From contig CAWKCP010000005.1 in the NCBI GenBank assembly GCA_963848115.1, positions 310,001 to 374,000 of the forward strand: a stretch of DNA of 64,000 nucleotides. Reading direction: 5' to 3'. Below, piece after piece: positions 59,594 through 64,000 of this stretch. A program made the translations under genes and the position numbers. Within the stretch, counting starts at the first letter, position 1. Every line of letters begins with the position of its first letter. A model generated the notes under the pieces. The model saw only the letters and a program-made list of their open reading frames with translations, did not search any database and was not told the origin of the DNA. The DNA comes from JAWKOK01 sp963848115. Lineage in GTDB: Bacteria > Chloroflexota > Anaerolineae > Caldilineales > Caldilineaceae.

Positions 59594-60904
59594 ATGAAAA
59601 CTCGATTTCTTCACTGTGCCGACATTCATCTCGGCTACAAACAGTACAACAGCCCTGAACGCGGCAATGATTTTGCCCGTGCCTTTTTCGCAGTCATCGA
59701 TGTTGCCATCGAAGAGCGCGTCGACTTCGTCATCCTGGCGGGTGATCTGTTCCACAAGCGGGCCATCGACGCCCTCACGCTCAACCAGGCTGTGGCCGCA
59801 CTGGAGCGACTGCAAGCGGCAAACATTCCCTGCATCGCCATTGAGGGCAATCACGAGCGCTCACACTTCGAAGACTACCTGGGCTGGATGGATTTTCTGG
59901 CCATCCGGCAACTGCTGATCCTGTTGACGCCCCAATTCGCCGACGGCAAGCCCCAACTCACGGCCTACGCGAAGCGCGCCGGTTCCTACATTGATCCGGT
60001 GCCCGGTCTGCGTATTCACGGCCTGCACTACGTTGGGTCCAGCACCCACTCGGCCATTGCTGCCTATGCCGACGCACTGGCCGAACAAGCAAGTGGGCAG
60101 TTGGATGACGACATCGAGTACACGATCTTCATGGCCCACGCCGGCGTGCAAGGCGTTCTGGCCGAGGAGGCGGGCGGACTGAGCCATCGAGAGCTGTCGG
60201 TCCTTAAGCCTCACGTCGACTACCTGGCCATGGGCCATATCCACAAGCCCTTCGAGCACGAAGGCTGGATCTACAACCCAGGCAGCCCAGAGACCTGTTC
60301 GGTCTCCGAAGCCGAATGGCCGGAGCGAGGCTACTTCTTGGTCGCTGTCGACACGGATTCAACGGATGCTATGGACGCAGAAGAGGGCCATCCAAAACAT
60401 CGTGCTCATCTCTACGCCAATCCACGGCGTGCCTTCATCCGGCTACGTCTCAAGGTCGATCATCTCAAGACGCCCGAAGCGCTCTACGCCGAATGCCAAC
60501 AACTTCTGGTCCGTCAAGCGCGTGACAGCGACGTCCGACGCCTGCCCAAAGAGAAGCGGCCCGTTGTCGAACTTGTGCTGACAGGCGTACTTCCTTTTGA
60601 TCGCAGCAGCTTGGAAATCGACAAGATCGAGCGAATGGTGAATGAAGTTTTCCAGCCCCTGGTGGTCCAGGTCAAGAACATGACGCGGGCCACCGAATTC
60701 TCGGTCTCTGCCGATGCCAAGCTTGATCGACGGGAACTGGAACGGCAGATCGTCACCGAACTGCTCGAAAACGATTCGCGCTATCGCGAAGAGAGCGAAG
60801 CGTGGGCTGAACTGGCCATGTCGCTCAAGACGCTGGCCGTGGACGGTGCCGCACCCGAGACAATCATTGATGAGATCGCCGGCGCATTGAAGGGAACGAG
60901 CTGA
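59594..60904 (+). CDS. sbcD: SbcD/Mre11-type DNA repair nuclease
   Basis: A 436-residue metallophosphoesterase. Metal-binding motifs appear in order: HCADIHLGY, VILAGDLFHKR, AIEGNHERSH, TIFMAHAG and AMGHIHKP. The C-terminal half (about 270-436) is the capping and SbcC-binding region. With SbcC it trims DNA ends and cleaves hairpins. The stop codon overlaps the SbcC start (TGATG), so the subunits are coupled. Confidence 0.93.
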   Translation: MKTRFLHCADIHLGYKQYNSPERGNDFARAFFAVIDVAIEERVDFVILAGDLFHKRAIDALTLNQAVAALERLQAANIPCIAIEGNHERSHFEDYLGWMDFLAIRQLLILLTPQFADGKPQLTAYAKRAGSYIDPVPGLRIHGLHYVGSSTHSAIAAYADALAEQASGQLDDDIEYTIFMAHAGVQGVLAEEAGGLSHRELSVLKPHVDYLAMGHIHKPFEHEGWIYNPGSPETCSVSEAEWPERGYFLVAVDTDSTDAMDAEEGHPKHRAHLYANPRRAFIRLRLKVDHLKTPEALYAECQQLLVRQARDSDVRRLPKEKRPVVELVLTGVLPFDRSSLEIDKIERMVNEVFQPLVVQVKNMTRATEFSVSADAKLDRRELERQIVTELLENDSRYREESEAWAELAMSLKTLAVDGAAPETIIDEIAGALKGTS

Positions 60905-62790
60905 TGCAGATAGTCTCGCTCAAGCTGGACAATATCAAGAGCTACCAGGAAGAGGTCATTTCCTTCACCCAGGGGACCAACGCCATCGTCGGCCGCAACG
61001 GGGCGGGGAAGAGCACGGTCCTGGAGGCCATCGGCTTCGTCCTCTTCGACTCGCTGGGCTACCGGCAACGTGATTTCGTGCGCGAGGGCGCCAAGACCGG
61101 CCAGGCGACGGTGAGCTTCATCAGCAGCGTCGACGAGCGCCTCTATGATGTGACGAGACGGTGCGGCTCCAGCACCCAATATTTCGTCTTCGACTCGGAA
61201 CTTGAGCAGAAGCTCTACGAGGGCAAGACCGACGTCCAGGCCTTTCTGCGTCAGCACATGGGCGTTGAGTCGTCGACCAACCTGGAGAAGCTGTTCAGCG
61301 ACGCGGTGGGCGTGCCCCAGGGTACCTTCACCGCAGTCTTTCTGGAAGGCAAAACCGAGCGCAAGAACAAATTCGATGCCCTGCTCCACGTCCGCGAGTA
61401 CGAGGATGCCTGGAGCAAGCTGCGCGAGCCTGCCGCCCTGCTGCGCACGCTCCAACAAGAGATGGACGTACAGATCGCCGGCATGAGCGCCCGCCTGGAA
61501 CAACTGCCGAGCCTTGAAGAATCACTTGCCCGACGTCGCCAAGAGATTTCAAGCGGCGAAACGGAACTGACGACGACCGTAGCCGAGCTGGCAGCTACAC
61601 TGTCCGAACGACAAGCGCTCGACGCAATCCAGACCGAAGTCACCCAGCTCAAAGACGCGTACGCCAGACTGGACGCTCAAGTCACAGCGAGTGAGCAGGC
61701 CCTGGCCGCTGCGCAGGCCGGCCTCAACGAGGCTCAGGACGCCGCGACGGTCGTGGCCAAGAACCAGTCCGGCTCTGACGCCTATCTGGCAGCACAGGCT
61801 CAACAGAAAACGCTGGACACAGAGGTACACGAGCGTCAGGCGTTGCGCGACCGCAATGCGGCGGTCGACAAGACGCTGGCGTTGGCATCCGCCGAAAAAG
61901 AGACATCCGACAGCGCGTTGAGAGAGATCCTGGGTGCTGAAAAGGAGATTGGTGCGCTACAGGCCAAAGTTGAGCAACAGACAGCGCTAGAAGTTCAACG
62001 GACTGAGATCGAGCGGCAGGTTACGCGTCTCAAGACTGTGGGCGAGGAGATAGAGCGGCAATCCAAGGAGCTTCGGCGACAAGAAAAGCGCCAGGCAACG
62101 CTCGCTGAACAGCTCTCTACCACTGATCAACTTGAGGCCGAACGAGCGAAGGCTGACAGCGCCGTCGCTGAGCTGAGCACAGCGATTCAAGATGAACGTG
62201 AGGCGTTGGCGGGCTTGCGCATCTCGGCAGACAAAGTCAAAGAGCAGAATGCACAGCTTGAGACCATCGAGGCCCCGCTCTGCCCCGTCTGCGAGCAGCC
62301 GCTCACCGACAGCCACCGCGCCGATCTGATGGAACGTAATGCCGTTCAGCTTGATGAAATGCGCGCGGCCTACGGTGGCCAACAGGAGCAGATCAAGCAG
62401 AAGACGGAGCAACTCGAAGCGACGCAGAAACGGCTTCGCAACCTGAACGAGCAGCTACGCAAGCTGCCGCGCCAATCCGAGCTTGATGAAGTGACCCAAG
62501 CAATCGAGACGTTTCGTGCCGAAATTGCGGCCCTACAGACAGAGGTCGATGGCCTTTCTGACGCGCCGGCCCAGTCACAGGAGATCCAAGCACAACTCAA
62601 TGCGCTGGGCAATCCACGCGAACAGGCTGCCGTGGCCCAGGCGACAGCCAACCGCCGGGCCGCAATTGAGGCCGGCCGTGCCCAGATCGAAGAACGAATC
62701 GCGCGCTCGATGCGCGATCTCAAGGAGATCGAAGCTGCGCTTTCTGCCTTTGCAGACTTGGACGAACGGCTGGCCGCGCTTGCCGCGTGA
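60904..62790 (+). CDS. sbcC: SbcC/Rad50-type ATPase, N-terminal part before a frameshift
   Basis: Codes for 628 residues of SbcC up to a TGA at 62788-62790. Walker A is IVGRNGAGKSTVLEAIGF near residue 30, a long coiled coil follows, and the zinc-hook cysteines are C460 and C463 in APLCPVCEQPL. The rest of the coil, Q-loop partner, signature and Walker B are encoded one frame over (62789-63610), so this fragment alone could not function. Skipping T62788 joins the parts as LAALAADLEAHEPAHQ, consistent with one gene of about 901 residues. Confidence 0.85.
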   Translation: MQIVSLKLDNIKSYQEEVISFTQGTNAIVGRNGAGKSTVLEAIGFVLFDSLGYRQRDFVREGAKTGQATVSFISSVDERLYDVTRRCGSSTQYFVFDSELEQKLYEGKTDVQAFLRQHMGVESSTNLEKLFSDAVGVPQGTFTAVFLEGKTERKNKFDALLHVREYEDAWSKLREPAALLRTLQQEMDVQIAGMSARLEQLPSLEESLARRRQEISSGETELTTTVAELAATLSERQALDAIQTEVTQLKDAYARLDAQVTASEQALAAAQAGLNEAQDAATVVAKNQSGSDAYLAAQAQQKTLDTEVHERQALRDRNAAVDKTLALASAEKETSDSALREILGAEKEIGALQAKVEQQTALEVQRTEIERQVTRLKTVGEEIERQSKELRRQEKRQATLAEQLSTTDQLEAERAKADSAVAELSTAIQDEREALAGLRISADKVKEQNAQLETIEAPLCPVCEQPLTDSHRADLMERNAVQLDEMRAAYGGQQEQIKQKTEQLEATQKRLRNLNEQLRKLPRQSELDEVTQAIETFRAEIAALQTEVDGLSDAPAQSQEIQAQLNALGNPREQAAVAQATANRRAAIEAGRAQIEERIARSMRDLKEIEAALSAFADLDERLAALAA

Positions 62791-63610
62791 CCTGGAAGCC
62801 CACGAACCCGCCCATCAGGCGTTGCTGACCCATCGGCAGTTGGCCGACAGTGTTGAGGCACGCCGACAGGCTGTTGAGAAGGCGGAAAATGCGCTTGCCG
62901 AATTGAGCACAGAGCGAGAACAGGCAAGTGACCGGCTGAAGGAAGCGACCGGCCGGTTCGACGAAGAACGTTTCCGAGCGCTGCTGGCCCAAGAGCAGAA
63001 TCTCGTCGCCAAGCAGGCCGGCCTCGAAACCCAACTGAAGATGCACCGCCAGGCACAGTCTGTCGACGAAAAACGGGAGGTTGAACTTCGAGCGGTTCAG
63101 GCGGCGCTCACCGGCGTACAGGCACAACGGGCGAATCTGACCGAAGAAGAGCGGGTCTTGGAGGACCTGCGTAGCGTGATTCGACGAGCCGGGCCCTTCA
63201 TCACCCGCACGTTGGTACAACAGATTGGCGAGGAAGCGGCACGTATTTTCGGCGAAATCATGCAGGACCACGCGCGTCTTCTGACCTGGGACGAAGAGTA
63301 CCAGGTCGCCTTGCTGGTCGACGGCAACGAGCGTCAGTTCAGCCAACTCTCCGGCGGCGAGCAGATGAGCGCGGCCATCGCCGTGCGTTTGGCCCTGCTG
63401 CGCCATATGAGCAATATCGACCTGGCATTCTTCGATGAACCGACCACCAACCTCGATAGCGAGCGCCGCGACGCCCTTGCCCAGCAGATCCTCAGCGTCC
63501 ATGATCTGAATCAGCTCTTCGTCATCAGCCACGATGATACGTTTGAGCAGGCGACGGAGAATCTGATTCGGGTGGAGCGGGTCAATGGGGTTAGTCGCGT
63601 AACGGAATAG
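62789..63610 (+). CDS. sbcC: SbcC/Rad50-type ATPase, C-terminal part after a frameshift
   Basis: About 273 residues continuing the coiled coil and ending in the second half of the ATPase: GNERQFSQLSGGEQMSAAIAVRLALL is the ABC signature, IDLAFFDEPTTNLDSERRDALAQQIL is Walker B, and LFVISHDDTF supplies the switch histidine. All are intact. The frame extends back to 62516 but the residues before about 62789 overlap the other part and do not fit the family. Whether the frameshift is real, programmed or an assembly error is discussed in the findings. Confidence 0.85.
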   Translation, partial: DLEAHEPAHQALLTHRQLADSVEARRQAVEKAENALAELSTEREQASDRLKEATGRFDEERFRALLAQEQNLVAKQAGLETQLKMHRQAQSVDEKREVELRAVQAALTGVQAQRANLTEEERVLEDLRSVIRRAGPFITRTLVQQIGEEAARIFGEIMQDHARLLTWDEEYQVALLVDGNERQFSQLSGGEQMSAAIAVRLALLRHMSNIDLAFFDEPTTNLDSERRDALAQQILSVHDLNQLFVISHDDTFEQATENLIRVERVNGVSRVTE

Positions 63611-63632
63611 CGGGCAGAACGAAATGTATGGG

Positions 63633-63678
63633 TTGACAAACGCTGTCGCACAAGATAGACTAGTCTTACACTAGTCTA
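63633..63678 (+). promoter_or_regulatory. Promoter and overlapping operator of the phd-vapC module
   Basis: TTGACA at 63633-63638, 17-base spacer, TAGACT at 63656-63661. An inverted repeat TAGACTAG (63656-63663) with CTAGTCTA (63671-63678) overlaps the -10 box and the start site, a position typical of antitoxin autoregulation. ACTAGTCT also occurs twice in direct orientation. Confidence 0.7.
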
Positions 63679-63690
63679 AAGGGGTGCAAT

Positions 63691-63930
63691 ATGAAAACCG
63701 TTGGCGCCTACGAAGCCAAAACACATCTGCCAAAACTGCTTGAGCGTGTCCAGCAAGGGGAGTACATAACGATCACCAAACATGGGGTGCCTGTCGCCGT
63801 TTTATCTCCTCCAGATCCCGAAACGGTGCAAGACGTCGAATCGGTCATTGCAGACCTGCGCCGGTTTCGCGCGAAACATCATCTTGATGGACTTACCATT
63901 CGCGAGATGATGGAAGATGGGCGGCGGTAG
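63691..63930 (+). CDS. Phd/YefM-family antitoxin
   Basis: A 79-residue Phd-type antitoxin: MKTVGAYEAKTHLPKLLERVQQGEYITITKHGVPVAVLSPP is the DNA-binding domain, and DLRRFRAKHHLDGLTIREMMEDGRR is the toxin-binding tail. It would bind the operator at 63656 and neutralise the PIN-domain protein encoded immediately downstream. An AGGGG site precedes ATG 63691. Confidence 0.9.
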   Translation: MKTVGAYEAKTHLPKLLERVQQGEYITITKHGVPVAVLSPPDPETVQDVESVIADLRRFRAKHHLDGLTIREMMEDGRR

Positions 63931-64000
63931 ATGAGCAACGTCTTCGTGATCGACAATTCGGTTGTCATGTCATGGTGTTTTCAGGATGAATCGAGCGTCT
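63931..64000 (+). CDS. VapC-type PIN-domain toxin, N-terminal part
   Basis: The ATG directly follows the antitoxin stop (TAGATG). Only the first 23 residues are in the window: MSNVFVIDNSVVMSWCFQDE, which shows the first PIN-domain aspartate in VIDNSVVMSW. VapC toxins are RNases that cleave tRNA or rRNA. The rest of the gene lies beyond the right edge. Confidence 0.8.
   Translation, partial: MSNVFVIDNSVVMSWCFQDESSV

Noticed and set aside
1..64000. Possibility of a UGA-to-glycine genetic code suggested by the TGA in the BrnT frame.
   Set aside because: Many other genes here end in TGA at sensible places, including sbcD and the first ABC gene, so TGA is a normal stop in this organism.

Overview
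The window looks like a chromosomal segment of a Chloroflexota bacterium, probably of the Anaerolineae/Caldilineae kind. This is an inference from gene content: secreted proteins with tyrosine-leucine-proline type tails, LCP and FemAB envelope enzymes, hrcA and grpE as separate units, KirBac-type channel remains, many short intergenic palindromic repeats, and moderately high GC. No rRNA, tRNA, phage, transposase gene or CRISPR array was seen. Most of the sequence is ordinary housekeeping and envelope content; the unusual material lies in the intergenic regions and in several fused or damaged genes.

Layout. 1-5 kb: the end of a DUF2252 gene, a 0.7 kb gap holding a promoter, a candidate structured RNA and two terminators, then a two-gene heterodimeric ABC exporter. 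5-8.6 kb (minus strand): a frameshifted secreted beta-helix/PKD protein, a LysE-family exporter with a structured leader, and a small secreted protein. 8.7-15.6 kb: AddB and AddA helicase-nuclease subunits. 15.6-23.5 kb: a hairpin-rich gap, a secreted protein, a STAND ATPase with a repeat-rich C-terminus, a GH20 hexosaminidase and a two-repeat protein. 23.5-30.4 kb: an alpha/beta hydrolase and LCP ligase pair, a large membrane protein joining a degenerate PP2C-like domain to a probable propeller (leaderless promoter), YigZ and PspC. 31-35.4 kb: a NarL-type sensor kinase, LuxR-type regulator, lone receiver and a thioredoxin-reductase-like protein lacking its redox cysteines. 35.6-43 kb: a CBM48 protein, an MscS channel coupled to a double solute-binding lipoprotein, an L,D-transpeptidase and a secreted protein. 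43-49 kb: mannonate dehydratase-like enzyme, Lrp-type ligand domain, DUF1028 protein, solitary HigA-like protein, serine hydrolase, epimerase and FAH-family enzyme. 49-53 kb: a frameshifted KirBac channel, a BrnT/BrnA module whose toxin has an in-frame stop, and a double FemAB transferase. 53.7-64 kb: a glycosyltransferase, a polyprenyl-phosphate sugar transferase, hrcA, grpE, a GNAT protein, SbcD and a frameshifted SbcC, and the start of a Phd/VapC module.

Themes. Two double-strand-break end-processing systems (AddAB and SbcCD) lie within 64 kb. Envelope and polysaccharide genes (LCP, YkuD, FemAB, sugar transferases, GH20) are spread through the window. Three genes each carry an apparent single extra base, and a fourth carries a nonsense codon, so either assembly quality or gene decay needs considering. 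At least six kinds of short inverted or dispersed repeat occupy the gaps, including a 119 bp element in two copies differing at three positions and a roughly 45 bp element that directly follows the TAA stop codon of two unrelated genes.
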